DNA from: Bacillus salacetis
GTDB lineage: Bacteria; Bacillota; Bacilli; Bacillales; Bacillaceae_B
Reading direction: 5' to 3'
Length of the DNA: 64,000 nucleotides
NCBI RefSeq assembly: GCF_003581585.1
Contig: NZ_QXIR01000020.1
Location: forward strand, 1 to 64,000
The translations under genes and the position numbers were made by a program. The notes beneath the pieces were generated by a model. That model ran no database searches, was not told the DNA's origin, and saw nothing but the letters and a program-made list of their open reading frames with translations. How positions within the stretch are numbered: position 1 is the stretch's first letter; every line of letters begins with the position of its first letter. Of this stretch, positions 9,801 to 18,341 are shown piece after piece.

Positions 9801-12302
9801 AAGAATGCCTCGAAAATCAGCTTTTTATTTGTTAATAAAGAGACCGGCGCCCAAACCGGAGACATGTCATTTGAAATGCTTGACCAATATCACACTATTT
9901 TCGTAAAAGAAGGCGAGGATAAAGTGTATACAAATCCTTATGGTACTGTGAAGCCTGCGCTTTTATCAGGCGAAGCCCTTTCCGACAAGCTGATCAGTCT
10001 TACGTTTGCCAAAACAGAAGGATTGACCGTTGAGGAGTTGAAAGAAAAGATCACAGTGAAAGACAAAGACGGCAATGCTGTGGCCGTGTCAGATATCACG
10101 ATGGAAGGTCCTGAAAAGATACATCTTCACGGCAAATTTGATATCGAAAATCTTCCATATAAAGTTACGTATGGCGAGCGCACCGTGACAGTCAAATCAG
10201 GCTGGAAACTGATTGATGAAATGTATGGGTACGACGGAAAACTGGGAGCTGAGCTTCATAAAAACGGCGCTGCAACATTAAGGGTTTGGTCTCCTAAGGC
10301 GGATGACGTTTCCGTTGTCCTCTATGATAAAAAAAATCAGGACAAAGTCGTCAAAACGGTCAAAATGGAAAAGGGGGACCGTGGTGTCTGGTCCGTGACG
10401 CTTTCCAAGAAAAACACAGGTGTCCAGAATCATAGAGGATACTACTATCATTACAAAGTGACCCATGGAGAGGATACGAAACTGGCACTCGATCCTTATA
10501 CGCAATCCATGGCAGCGTGGAGCAGTGAATCAGGTGATCCTGTCGGCAAAGCGGCCATCGTTGATGTTTCAAGGGTGGCGCCAAAACTTGATTTTGCTGA
10601 TATTCCAGGCTATGAGAAACGTGAGGATACCATTATTTATGAAGCCCATGTTCGTGATTTCACCTCCGACCCGAACATTGAAGATGAGCTGAAGCACGAA
10701 TTCGGTACATTTGCCGCATTCGTTGAAAAACTGGATTACATCAAAGAGCTTGGTGTCACACACATTCAGCTGCTGCCGGTAATGAGCTACTACTTCACCA
10801 ATGAGTTCGAAAAAGATGAAAGAATGCTGGAATACCAATCAACAGATACGAACTATAACTGGGGCTACGACCCGCAAAGCTATTTTTCTTTGACGGGCAT
10901 GTATTCCGAGAAACCGGGGGATCCGGAAAAGAGAATCAAAGAGTTCAAGAAACTGATTAAAGAGATTCATAAACGCGATATGGGAGTAGTCCTTGATGTG
11001 GTCTACAACCATACAGCACAGGTCTCGATTTTCGAAGACCTTGTACCGAACTATTATCACTTCATGGATGCAGATGGTACACCAAGGTCAAGCTTCGGCG
11101 GCGGGCGCCTGGGGACGACGCATAAAATGTCCCGAAGAATCCTGGAAGATTCGATTATGCATTGGGTTAACGAATATAAAGTTGATGGTTTCCGCTTTGA
11201 TATGATGGGAGACCATGATGCGGAAAGTATCCAAAGGGCATTTGATAAAGCGAAAAAGGTCAATCCGAATCTTGTGATGATCGGTGAAGGCTGGAGAACG
11301 TATACAGGAGATGAAGGCGAACCGGTCCAAGCCGCTGACCAGGATTGGATGCAGCATACAGAAGCGGTCGGAAGCTTCTCTGATGAGTTCCGGAATGAAT
11401 TGAAATCCGGTTTCGGAAGCGAAGGACAGCCAAGGTTTTTGACAGGCGGGGCGAGGAATATCGCGCAAATCTTTGACAATATCAAGGCCCAGCCGCATAA
11501 CTTTACAGCCGATCAGCCGGGCGATGTCGTACAATACATCGCGGCTCACGATAACCTGACTTTGTATGACGTCATTGCCCAATCAATAAAAAAAGATCCG
11601 GATATTCCGGAAAACAACATGGGAATCCATAAGCGGATCCGAATCGGAAACGCCATGGTGTTGACATCCCAAGGCACGGCGTTCATCCATTCAGGACAGG
11701 AATACGGGCGTACAAAGCAGTGGAGAGAGGAAGCGGAAACGGCTCCATACAAGTCTACCTATATGACAGATGAAAATGGAAATCCATTCAACTATCCGTA
11801 CTTCATTCACGATTCCTACGATTCGTCTGATATCATCAACCGATTCGATTGGGAAAAAGCGACAAATGAAGAGCTGTATCCGGTTAACAATGAAACAAGA
11901 GAGTACACATCCGGATTAATCAAGCTGAGACGATCGACAGACGCCTTCCGATTGGGCTCAAAAGAGTTGGTCGATGCAAACGTTACATTGCTTGATGCAC
12001 CTGAAATCAAAGACCAGGATCTGCTGATTGCCTATCAGGCGAAAGCGACCAATGGTGATGTTTATCAAGTGTTCATTAATGCTGATTCTAAGGCAAGGAC
12101 TTTGACGCTGAACGAAAATCTGACTGGTGCTGAAGTGCTTGTGGATCAGGATGAAGCAGGAATGAGGGAAGTTTCCAAGAGAACTGGATTCAGCCTGACT
12201 GCCGGCAGTATTTCCATTGAGCCTTTAACTACTGTTGTAGTGAAGGTTGGAGAGAATGACAAGAAGAAGCGTCCTGGTAAAGGAAAAGGGAAAAACAAAT
12301 AA
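6816..12302 (+). CDS. secreted bifunctional amylopullulanase (GH13 alpha-amylase + GH13_14 pullulanase)
   Basis: An 1828-residue exoenzyme that cuts alpha-1,4 links with one domain and alpha-1,6 branches of pullulan/amylopectin with another. Start ATG 6816 has AGGGAGG 8 bp upstream; an open frame further upstream covers operator sites and is not used here. Order: signal peptide (to about 34), CBM41 (36-120), beta-sandwich region, GH13 amylase with Asp553 (FRVDTVKH), Glu582 (GEVWG) and Asp648 (SHDED); two more CBM41 domains (about 833-925, 940-1040); pullulanase N-region and CBM48 (about 1140-1240); GH13_14 with YNWGYDP at 1347, Asp1462 (GFRFDMMG), Glu1491 (GEGW) and Asp1579 (AHDNLTLYD); a C-terminal sheet domain and a Lys-rich tail. 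Size and order resemble the alkaline amylopullulanase of Bacillus sp. KSM-1378. All catalytic residues are present in both halves. Confidence 0.95.
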   Translation: MHGRKYQRVTAVILSLILVISMFAGYIPAAEAQTGDRAVSLSYERADGDYEGWNLWVWGTGVQDDQIDYTEVKDGKAIFNIEVSPDVDQIGFVLRKGSDWSQKDVDADRFITLNQNDSITKVHVKSGEMEFHTVPDGSGPAVENGNATFYFRDKDLYAQDAMDTVEKVELEILGQRYEMEADPDNERFSYTLNDLPQGEHPYTYFVTVDGTTTEVTDPYNTVDGQSTVTYQVADFNVSGTVQPAAVSYNENAVVTVDLGTENEAAAREMFIDLTAIGGEEKVTVDPALNELTVAVDQKVTAGVKTLPITVVDEYGNSHHGEASLEVKARTFTGEEADFDWDESVIYFMLTDRFFDGDSSNNDPYGIGYDTSKMGTYQGGDFKGITQKLDYLDELGINTIWVSPIVDNINYDVRYNEDPGTPYYAYHGYWADNFGQLNPHFGSMEDFHQLIDEAHNRGIKILVDVVLNHSGYGLKESDAGTTGVPNFPKDEDRARFEGMLRDGGSDTVRGELSGLPDFLTEDSAVRDQIVQWQTDWIKKSKTPNGNTIDYFRVDTVKHVEDTTWMKFKNELTKVKPDHKMIGEVWGANVENDGGYLNSGMMDSLLDFDFKNLARDFANGSLAAVESELESRNKELSNDATLGQFLGSHDEDRFLEAVEGDLGKYQVAATLQMTAKGQPVIYYGEELGLPGENNYPVYDNRPNMPWDEVEGNKILSHYQKVLNFRNANTDIFAKGERSKIAGSDSEQYLVFKRSYQEENAYVAMNTATSVKEAAMDFGLAEAVVTDHYSGKTYTTSSDGKASISIPSMEDGGTALLTVEGGVTVEEPGGAGEIAEDTLRIHYQRTDNSYENLGVWLWGDAASPSENWPSGGTPFDGVTEFGAYVDVKINPDSKNIGFLVLNRTNGEKDGGDKTIELSSPKMNEIWIKQGSDEVFLYEPAELPEDTIRIYYERENGDYDGWGLWNWDDVAAPSEGWPNGAADKAGVGKFGAYYDIKLKKNASKISFLFVNKETGAQTGDMSFEMLDQYHTIFVKEGEDKVYTNPYGTVKPALLSGEALSDKLISLTFAKTEGLTVEELKEKITVKDKDGNAVAVSDITMEGPEKIHLHGKFDIENLPYKVTYGERTVTVKSGWKLIDEMYGYDGKLGAELHKNGAATLRVWSPKADDVSVVLYDKKNQDKVVKTVKMEKGDRGVWSVTLSKKNTGVQNHRGYYYHYKVTHGEDTKLALDPYTQSMAAWSSESGDPVGKAAIVDVSRVAPKLDFADIPGYEKREDTIIYEAHVRDFTSDPNIEDELKHEFGTFAAFVEKLDYIKELGVTHIQLLPVMSYYFTNEFEKDERMLEYQSTDTNYNWGYDPQSYFSLTGMYSEKPGDPEKRIKEFKKLIKEIHKRDMGVVLDVVYNHTAQVSIFEDLVPNYYHFMDADGTPRSSFGGGRLGTTHKMSRRILEDSIMHWVNEYKVDGFRFDMMGDHDAESIQRAFDKAKKVNPNLVMIGEGWRTYTGDEGEPVQAADQDWMQHTEAVGSFSDEFRNELKSGFGSEGQPRFLTGGARNIAQIFDNIKAQPHNFTADQPGDVVQYIAAHDNLTLYDVIAQSIKKDPDIPENNMGIHKRIRIGNAMVLTSQGTAFIHSGQEYGRTKQWREEAETAPYKSTYMTDENGNPFNYPYFIHDSYDSSDIINRFDWEKATNEELYPVNNETREYTSGLIKLRRSTDAFRLGSKELVDANVTLLDAPEIKDQDLLIAYQAKATNGDVYQVFINADSKARTLTLNENLTGAEVLVDQDEAGMREVSKRTGFSLTAGSISIEPLTTVVVKVGENDKKKRPGKGKGKNK

Positions 12303-12314
12303 ATAGAGAAAAAG

Positions 12315-12349
12315 CAAAAAGGCCGTCTCTATAGGAGGCGGCTTTTTTA
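12315..12349 (+). terminator. terminator of amylopullulanase gene
   Basis: AAGGCCGTCTC and GGAGGCGGCTT pair across a 4-5 nt loop (one G-T wobble), followed by TTTTTT. It is 13 bp behind the stop codon. Confidence 0.85.
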
Positions 12350-12380
12350 GTGAGAGGGGGAGGCATGTTTAATAATAATA

Positions 12381-12418
12381 AAGAAAACCTCCGGCACTAA
12401 AGTGCAGAGGTTTTCTTG
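12381..12418 (-). terminator. terminator of InhA-type protease gene
   Basis: Inverted repeat AAGAAAACCTC ... GAGGTTTTCTT with an inner CACT/AGTG pair, a short distance behind the protease stop codon (minus strand). The T/A-rich stem allows function in both directions. Confidence 0.75.
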
Positions 12419-12433
12419 CTAACAAATTCATTC

Positions 12434-14827
12434 TTATTTCATGATTGTAATGGATCCAACGGATTTATCCTTAGCCTGGTCATTAACAAGAACTTTCAAT
12501 CCATAGTTCTCAATGTTACGGCCGGCATCCGGCATGAAGATATTATTGAAATCCTTGTTGTCATTAAACAAAGGTATACCACGCTGAGGGCTTAAGAACA
12601 GGCTTTGAACCCCAGGATAATCCAGGTTCAATCCTGATGTCGGCATGAAGTTGAATGCGGCATCAGCTATGTGGTAGCGGGTGCTTGCCTGGCCGCCTGT
12701 GCTCCAAACAAGGTTTGTGTCATCATGGGCATCCACTACTCCAAGGAATCCGTCACCCGGGTGGATACCAGTCCAGTTGTCTGTATAAGTATCATCTACA
12801 TACCATACGACCAAACCGCCATCATAACTCATCAAAGAGTTTCCACGTGCGATGTGAGCAAGCCCTTCGTCCACACCTTCATGATTCCGCCATTCTAATA
12901 AATAGTAGTGGTCGACATATTTATTACCGTCAGACTTAGTGAAGCCATTCAATGTAAATGGAGATTCAGAGCTCTCTCCTCCATCTTCAACTATCGTTGC
13001 TCCGTCTGCGACAACTTTGATATTGTCAGCGAAGAAGCCAGTGAAAGAACTGCCCCAGTCGGTGGCATAGCGTAAACGCAATTTGATTTCTTGTCCAGCA
13101 TAGGTCGAAAGGTCAAAAGTTTGTGCTTCCCATCCATTTGAATTGCCAGTGAAACCAGGCATTGAATTCAGAATGGTTGGATATCCTTCTGGCACAACAT
13201 CACTGCGCGTATTTTCATTTCCTAAAGAGGTCCATGTGGAGCCCCCATCAGTCGACACCTGGACAAATCCGAAATCCCATTGCTCTTCAATGTCATACCA
13301 TGCATCAAAGGTCAATGTTGCAGAAGACTTTCCAGTTAAATCAACGTCAGTGACCATGTTAGTATCCATTTCATCTTGTTGGCCGCCCCAATACTCATAG
13401 GTGCCCGATTTAGGGTTATTTATAAGTGTTTTCTTTTGCGGCAGGTTCACTTGGATTGCCTGATCGTTTTTTCCGTTTGTAGAATTGGCTTGATCCAGTA
13501 AGAAAGATGCCCCTTTTTTGTTAAGATCCTCAAAGTCTACAACTGTTGGAACCGTCCAATTGCCGCCAAGTGTTGACTGTAAGTATGCCTTCGCCCAAGG
13601 CGAGAATCCAGTCGGCTCTGTTCCTGGAATTTTACCTGCCCAAGATCCCGACGCCATAATGGACCAATATCCAACCGCTTCTCCAGTTCCAGTGTATTGT
13701 GTATCGTACTCATCTGGAAGTCCAAGGTCATGTCCGTATTCATGGGCAAATACACCGGTTGCCCCATCTTCCGGCATCATAGTATAGTCGTAAAAACCTA
13801 CCGTGCCATCACCTAAAGCATCCATATCCACATAAGAAGCTGATCGGTGTGACCAGATGGCATCATCCATAAGCGAGCCGCCGCCTGCTTCCTGCCCCAT
13901 ACCGGAATGGATGATTTGCAGGTGATCTACCAGGCCATCCGGCTCCCAGTAGTTTCCGTCTCCATCAAGATCATGTGGATCTTCTAAATCATAGTCCTCC
14001 AGTGGAATACCAGCCTCTATTGCAGCTAAGTAAGTATCTCTAACTAATGCTTTTGAACCGCCGGGAGTCACATTGTCGTGTCCTCCGGAAGCTCTATCAG
14101 CTCCGTAAAACTTTGCAGTTCCAGGAACCTTCAACCAGCCGTATGCTTGTCCCTCGATTGTATAAGTACCACCGGATTGTTCTTCATAAAACTGTTTCTG
14201 GGAAACAAAATTTTCTCCATTTGGTCCTGTTACCCCATCATCACCAAAAATCATCTCTTCAAAGTGTTCTGTGTTGTAATCCTCATAATAGTTATCGGTT
14301 TCATGAGGCTGGATGCTGTTATGTTCGAAGTCGGAGTACTCTACCATTATCGTAAGTAGTTTTCCTTTTTTGTTAATACCAGGTGATGGAGATTCTTCTA
14401 CAGGTTTAGGATGTTGTGTACGCCCTTGCAACTTTCCTTTCTTTCCATTTTGAGTGAGCTCTTTGAAGTTTTCATGTTTTGCAGATTCCGCAGCTTTAGC
14501 GGCTGGGGCGATTGGATCATTCCCGAGTGCATCACTTTCTGTCTTTTTGCCCTTTAATTCAATATAATCTTGGAGCGCTTGCTGTTTCTTCGCTTGTGAA
14601 GCTTTTGCGGATACTTTTCCTTGTTTGATTAAGGATGCTATTAAACGCTCATCATTAATCAAAGCTAAGTCTAAGTCTCCATAAAAGTGAGAAGAATGAG
14701 AGACTTTGGATTTTTGTGTTACTTCTGTTAGTTCCTTTGCTCCTACAGATGAGATCCCGGGTATGCCTGAAAAGAGCGTACCTGCTACTACTACTGTAGT
14801 TAGACCGGTTTTGAATAGCTTGTTCAT
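12434..14827 (-). CDS. immune inhibitor A-type secreted metalloprotease (M6)
   Basis: A 797-residue exported zinc metalloprotease of the InhA/M6 family. A signal peptide (about 1-30) and a propeptide region (ELTEVTQKSK ... to about 150) precede the catalytic domain. The zinc motif is HEYGH with His362, Glu363 and His366, followed by DLGLPDEYD. C-terminal parts include a MAM/CBM-like beta-sandwich (ATLTFDAWYDIEEQWDFGFV ... DNIKVVADG) and the usual InhA end domain. In the B. cereus group such enzymes cleave host defence peptides and process other secreted proteins; outside pathogens the role is nutritional or matrix-related. It lies divergent to the sipW-tasA operon. Confidence 0.95.
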   Translation of the reverse strand: MNKLFKTGLTTVVVAGTLFSGIPGISSVGAKELTEVTQKSKVSHSSHFYGDLDLALINDERLIASLIKQGKVSAKASQAKKQQALQDYIELKGKKTESDALGNDPIAPAAKAAESAKHENFKELTQNGKKGKLQGRTQHPKPVEESPSPGINKKGKLLTIMVEYSDFEHNSIQPHETDNYYEDYNTEHFEEMIFGDDGVTGPNGENFVSQKQFYEEQSGGTYTIEGQAYGWLKVPGTAKFYGADRASGGHDNVTPGGSKALVRDTYLAAIEAGIPLEDYDLEDPHDLDGDGNYWEPDGLVDHLQIIHSGMGQEAGGGSLMDDAIWSHRSASYVDMDALGDGTVGFYDYTMMPEDGATGVFAHEYGHDLGLPDEYDTQYTGTGEAVGYWSIMASGSWAGKIPGTEPTGFSPWAKAYLQSTLGGNWTVPTVVDFEDLNKKGASFLLDQANSTNGKNDQAIQVNLPQKKTLINNPKSGTYEYWGGQQDEMDTNMVTDVDLTGKSSATLTFDAWYDIEEQWDFGFVQVSTDGGSTWTSLGNENTRSDVVPEGYPTILNSMPGFTGNSNGWEAQTFDLSTYAGQEIKLRLRYATDWGSSFTGFFADNIKVVADGATIVEDGGESSESPFTLNGFTKSDGNKYVDHYYLLEWRNHEGVDEGLAHIARGNSLMSYDGGLVVWYVDDTYTDNWTGIHPGDGFLGVVDAHDDTNLVWSTGGQASTRYHIADAAFNFMPTSGLNLDYPGVQSLFLSPQRGIPLFNDNKDFNNIFMPDAGRNIENYGLKVLVNDQAKDKSVGSITIMK

Positions 14828-15169
14828 AAATAACCCCCTACAAAAGTATTTTGTTACACCTTACATACTATTCCAAAAAATCAGTCAATGGTAGGGTATC
14901 TTTTCATCAATTAACGACACAATATTTAGAGATCCAGTTTGGCAGAACCTTTCCTAAATGAAGACGAAATTAGTATATTACCTTGGTATGGCTAAGTTTA
15001 TATCTGGTGAATCTTCTAAACAGCCTAAGGGTAAAATGAGAGAATTATAGGTAATTTTGTCGTATTATAAAGAACTATTTTGTTCGTTATATCGTTGACA
15101 CTAGAAAAGAAGTCTAGTAGATTTGTGAATACAGGCAATTACTATTAAATTTCAAAAGGATGTGAGTCA
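14828..15169. other. divergent control region of inhA-type and sipW-tasA genes
   Basis: A 342 bp AT-rich region. The left part is the leader of the protease gene (minus strand), with a weak promoter-like pair TTGACT/TGTAAG near 14850-14890. The right part holds the promoter and operator-like repeats of the sipW-tasA operon. Confidence 0.5.
15069..15123 (+). promoter_or_regulatory. promoter with SinR-like operator for sipW-tasA
   Basis: TTGACA (15095-15100), a 17 bp spacer and TAGATT (15118-15123) form a sigma-A-like promoter. Just upstream, AAAGAAC (15069-15075) and GTTCGTT (15082-15088) form an inverted pair that matches the SinR box GTTCTYT in one arm fully and in the other with one change. 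The promoter spacer itself contains CTAGA-7 nt-TCTAG, a second possible operator. SinR represses the matrix operon in B. subtilis; use here is inference. Confidence 0.5.
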
Positions 15170-15715
15170 TTGAAAAAAAGAGCTATGAAAATTATTTCAA
15201 CTCTTTTCGTCACATTGATAATTGGCAGTATCGCATTTCTATTATTTGTTACATATCAATCTCATAAGAATCCGAGTGAGATTCCTTCATTCTTTGGTTA
15301 TAAGCCCCTGACAGTATTGACAAACAGCATGGTTCCAAAGATTAGTGCAGGTGATATGATCCTGGTGAAAGAGACTGAATCCTCATCATTGACTGAGGGT
15401 GATGTCATAACATTTCAATTGTCTGATAAAACGCTGATTACCCATCGAATCGTAAAAGTGAATGATGGCTCGTTCACGACAAAGGGTGACAATAACAATG
15501 TGGCAGATGAATGGGAAGTAAAGCCGCAAGACATCCTCGGACAAGTTGAATACACCATCCCGAATGCAGGTTATGCTGCCAAGTTTGTTACCAGCAAACT
15601 AGGGTTTTCGTTATTCGTCCTGTTTCCGCTGCTATTGTTTGTTCTTATTGAGGTCTACCAGAGGGTTTTCCGCTATTTGGACAAACGAGATGACACAGCA
15701 GCAAATGACCTATAG
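15170..15715 (+). CDS. sipW: signal peptidase I of the SipW (ER) type
   Basis: A 181-residue membrane protease that cleaves the signal peptides of TasA-like proteins. N-terminal and C-terminal membrane segments flank the catalytic part. The nucleophile is Ser53 in LTNSMVP, and where bacterial-type enzymes have Lys this one has His92 in TLITHRIVKV, the mark of the ER/SipW class; TKGDNNNVADEWEV follows as expected. Start TTG 15170 is preceded by AAAGGATGTG. The tasA gene follows 51 bp downstream, and the third gene has a signal of the same type. Confidence 0.93.
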   Translation: MKKRAMKIISTLFVTLIIGSIAFLLFVTYQSHKNPSEIPSFFGYKPLTVLTNSMVPKISAGDMILVKETESSSLTEGDVITFQLSDKTLITHRIVKVNDGSFTTKGDNNNVADEWEVKPQDILGQVEYTIPNAGYAAKFVTSKLGFSLFVLFPLLLFVLIEVYQRVFRYLDKRDDTAANDL

Positions 15716-15766
15716 GTATTTATAGTTATATAAATATAAATCAATTATTTTTGGGAGGAATTTTAA

Positions 15767-16507
15767 ATGAATAAAGTTAAAAAGGCATTACTGGCAACGT
15801 CAATGGCAGGGGCTCTAGTGGTAAGCGCAGGATATGGTACATATTCTTGGTTCACATCCAGTACAAGTGCGGTTGGAGACATCGACAATGGAACATTGTC
15901 TGTAAATAATGGAGAAGCCATTTCCACTAAGCTGTTCAGTGCTGCTAAGTTTGCGCCATCTCAGGTAGTAACCGGAGAATTCATCACCCTTGATAATACT
16001 GGGAATTTAGAACAAAACTTGAAGCTGACATATGAGGCTTCAGTTGATAAAGCATCTGCTGATCCTTACAAAATTTATTATATGGCATTTAAATACACAG
16101 CCAAGCCGGACATGGATGAATTAAATGATTGGAGAATGGCCTGGGAGAAAGGGTTCTTCAATGGCAACCACAATCCGAGATCGATGGGTATAGCCGCTGC
16201 CTCAAAGTCGGATATGCCTCAACTTCCTAAAGGAGTGGAAGTGGTTACTGGTGAAGTAGCTGTGGAAGAAGCATCATCTATAGCGTCCTTTAGTAAATCG
16301 ACAGCTTCTGCGGCAGAAGGAAGTAAAACTTTCAAAATTGGAAATGATGAATTCTTTACCTTAAATGAAGATGAGTATATCACCATGGCTTTTGATGTAA
16401 AACTTGATGATGGTGCAGGCAATGAATATCAAGGTGCGCAGTATGATGCGAATCTGATGGTTGAAGCCAAACAAACAGACATGGGAGCAAAATATAAAAA
16501 TAAATAA
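15767..16507 (+). CDS. tasA: TasA/camelysin-family matrix fibre protein
   Basis: A 246-residue exported protein of the TasA/CalY family, the main protein fibre of Bacillus biofilm matrix. The SipW-type signal ends near GTYSWFTSSTSAVGDIDNGT, and the body has the family's beta-sandwich features (FITLDNTGNLEQNLKLTYEA; ITMAFDVKLDDGAGNEYQGA). A GGGAGG ribosome binding site precedes ATG 15767. Genetic linkage to sipW supports the call. Camelysin of the B. cereus group was described as a metalloprotease, but no HExxH motif is present here, so a structural role is preferred. Confidence 0.92.
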   Translation: MNKVKKALLATSMAGALVVSAGYGTYSWFTSSTSAVGDIDNGTLSVNNGEAISTKLFSAAKFAPSQVVTGEFITLDNTGNLEQNLKLTYEASVDKASADPYKIYYMAFKYTAKPDMDELNDWRMAWEKGFFNGNHNPRSMGIAAASKSDMPQLPKGVEVVTGEVAVEEASSIASFSKSTASAAEGSKTFKIGNDEFFTLNEDEYITMAFDVKLDDGAGNEYQGAQYDANLMVEAKQTDMGAKYKNK

Positions 16508-16526
16508 GTGATAAATCCTTATAGTG

Positions 16527-16559
16527 GGAGGCAGTCGGTTTCCGGCTGCCTTACTCTTT
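16527..16559 (+). terminator. hairpin between tasA and the next gene
   Basis: GGCAGTCGG and CCGGCTGCC pair across 3 nt (with one mismatch), followed by a T-rich but interrupted TTACTCTTT. It probably reduces or processes read-through into the TapA-like gene, giving more TasA than anchor. The ribosome binding site of the next gene starts at its edge. Confidence 0.55.
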
Positions 16560-16577
16560 GGAGAGGAGCCCGTGACT

Positions 16578-17444
16578 TTGAAGAATCGTAAGTTGAAGAA
16601 GTTGTCCAGTCACTTTTTCCTGAAATATATTAAGATAACAGCTTTGTGCATCTCGGCAACCATGCTGTCGTTGTACCTTTTTGCTGAAACGTTGTCTTCC
16701 ATGCCGGGGACGTTTGCCTGGTTTACTTCCCAAACCCAGGCTTCCGGCAGTATTCAAAACGCAACGACTTCTGATCTTTTGAAAATACATACTTCTGAAA
16801 TTAATTATGGAAAGAATTGTTCAGTTCGTAATAGCATATCAATCAAAAATATTTCTAATATGGATACTGTAGTAAAGATTGCTCTAATAGGTCAAGGCGG
16901 AGAGAAATTGCTGGTGGAAAAAAATCTGAAGCCTAAGGAGACCGTGAAAAGTGATCCTGAAATGGCAGCTGATCATTCCCCAGGCTGTGAAACAGAAAAA
17001 ATCGAGTATCGGGTGCAAGCCTTTAAGAACTTTGTCAATGAAACATACAAACTGAAAGTCGATAGTGAAAAGTTAAAGGAAACAATACAAGTTACTGAAG
17101 AAGATGTACCAGAGAAGGAACAGAAGGAAGAAGCAGAGACAGATCAGACTGGGGAGAAGGAAACAATAACGGATGAAGCCCCTCAAGAAGATCCAGCCAC
17201 AAAGGATGCAGAGTTGGATTCCAAAATAGAAGATAAAGATCAAGAAGAAAGTCAAGATGGAGATCAGAAATCCTCTGAAGAAAAGCCAGGGGAGGAAGAA
17301 GATAAGAGCACTGAAAAAGACGAACAAGAAGTAACAAAGGAAGAAGGAGGGGAGACGGAAGCAGATATTGACTCTTATTCAGATTCCGATTCCAATGAAG
17401 TTAACGCCACGACCCTCGATCTCTCCACAGGAACTGAACAATAA
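16578..17444 (+). CDS. TapA-like acidic matrix protein with SipW-type signal
   Basis: About 288 residues if translation starts at TTG 16578 (9 bp behind GGAG); GTG 16572 is an alternative. One membrane-type segment (ITALCISATMLSLYLFAETL) leads into GTFAWFTSQTQASGSI, almost the same cleavage context as TasA, so SipW should process it. A beta-rich domain with two Cys follows (to about 180), then more than 100 residues of Glu/Asp/Lys/Gln-rich disordered tail. This layout, Cys pair and acidic tail recall B. subtilis TapA, which anchors and nucleates TasA fibres. In B. subtilis the order is tapA-sipW-tasA; here the candidate is last. Assignment is by context and composition, not by alignment. Confidence 0.7.
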   Translation: MKNRKLKKLSSHFFLKYIKITALCISATMLSLYLFAETLSSMPGTFAWFTSQTQASGSIQNATTSDLLKIHTSEINYGKNCSVRNSISIKNISNMDTVVKIALIGQGGEKLLVEKNLKPKETVKSDPEMAADHSPGCETEKIEYRVQAFKNFVNETYKLKVDSEKLKETIQVTEEDVPEKEQKEEAETDQTGEKETITDEAPQEDPATKDAELDSKIEDKDQEESQDGDQKSSEEKPGEEEDKSTEKDEQEVTKEEGGETEADIDSYSDSDSNEVNATTLDLSTGTEQ

Positions 17445-17458
17445 CCCATAGGATAGTG

Positions 17459-17492
17459 ACGGCCTCCAAGCTTTATGTTGGAGGTCTTTTTT
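17459..17492 (+). terminator. terminator of sipW-tasA operon
   Basis: GGCCTCCAA pairs with TTGGAGGTC across a short loop and is followed by TTTTTT, 16 bp behind the stop codon of the TapA-like gene. Confidence 0.88.
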
Positions 17493-17609
17493 CAGGATTT
17501 CACCGGGAACTTAAAACCTGCTCCTTCCAGGTTTCTTTCTTCCAGTAGACTGAGTTAGAATAATAGTTAAGATTCCAAATATTGAAAGTATGAGGATGGT
17601 TCAGACTCT

Positions 17610-18341
17610 ATGAAATTAGTAAAGATACTTATCATCATTATTGCCGGGCTCATCATCGGGTACGGCTCGTACAGAGTCAGCAAGGACATTGTGGAATGTA
17701 GGGAATCCGCTTATGAGCCTGTCTACCCTCCACAGAATAATGGGGATGATATGGGAGGGGAAAAGACAGATCTACCACCTGCAATGGAACCCCCGCAAGA
17801 TATAGACAGGCTCATCTCTCATTCTGTCGATGGTACTGGCACCACCGATATCCCTGTTGACACGGAGGAACTGTTCGTCGTTCATGAAGGCGCACTGTAT
17901 GTCAGGACGGAAAAAGAAGCGGCATGGATGAAGGTGCCTGATGACGAGATGACAGGATATGCACGGATCAGTGACTATCTTGACACAATCTCCCAAGACA
18001 ATATTTATGTTTCCGAAGAGTTCGCTGCGGTGGTATATGGCGGCAGGGGATCGGAGAATATCAGTATCATCAGGTCATATGATGAAGGTGTCGCCTGGTC
18101 AGTAGGCAGCATCTCCAAAACAGCGACGCATGATTTGAAAAAGGGATATGACCAATTATATATCGGCTTTTCAAATGATACGGGAACAGGTTACCTCGCT
18201 GCGTTTCGTAATACTGGATCGAGCGGTGAAATTCACGCATATCGAAGTGTCAACAATGGAGTTACATGGGATCCAGTGACAGAAAATGATCAGCTCTACC
18301 CGGAAGTTCTCTCACAGTTCGGGTTAAAGGCGGTGGAGTAA
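17610..18341 (+). CDS. membrane-anchored protein with Asp-box/BNR-like repeats
   Basis: A 243-residue protein not recognised as a named family. One N-terminal membrane segment (KILIIIIAGLIIGYGSYRVS) anchors an outside domain with a Pro-rich linker. Two stretches, SYDEGVAWSVGS and SVNNGVTWDPVT, have the Asp-box form S-x-D/N-x-G-x-x-W found in sialidase and BNR propellers; with so few repeats it is not a full sialidase and no catalytic set is visible. The stop overlaps the start of the next gene (TAATG), so the two are co-translated. Confidence 0.7.
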   Translation: MKLVKILIIIIAGLIIGYGSYRVSKDIVECRESAYEPVYPPQNNGDDMGGEKTDLPPAMEPPQDIDRLISHSVDGTGTTDIPVDTEELFVVHEGALYVRTEKEAAWMKVPDDEMTGYARISDYLDTISQDNIYVSEEFAAVVYGGRGSENISIIRSYDEGVAWSVGSISKTATHDLKKGYDQLYIGFSNDTGTGYLAAFRNTGSSGEIHAYRSVNNGVTWDPVTENDQLYPEVLSQFGLKAVE

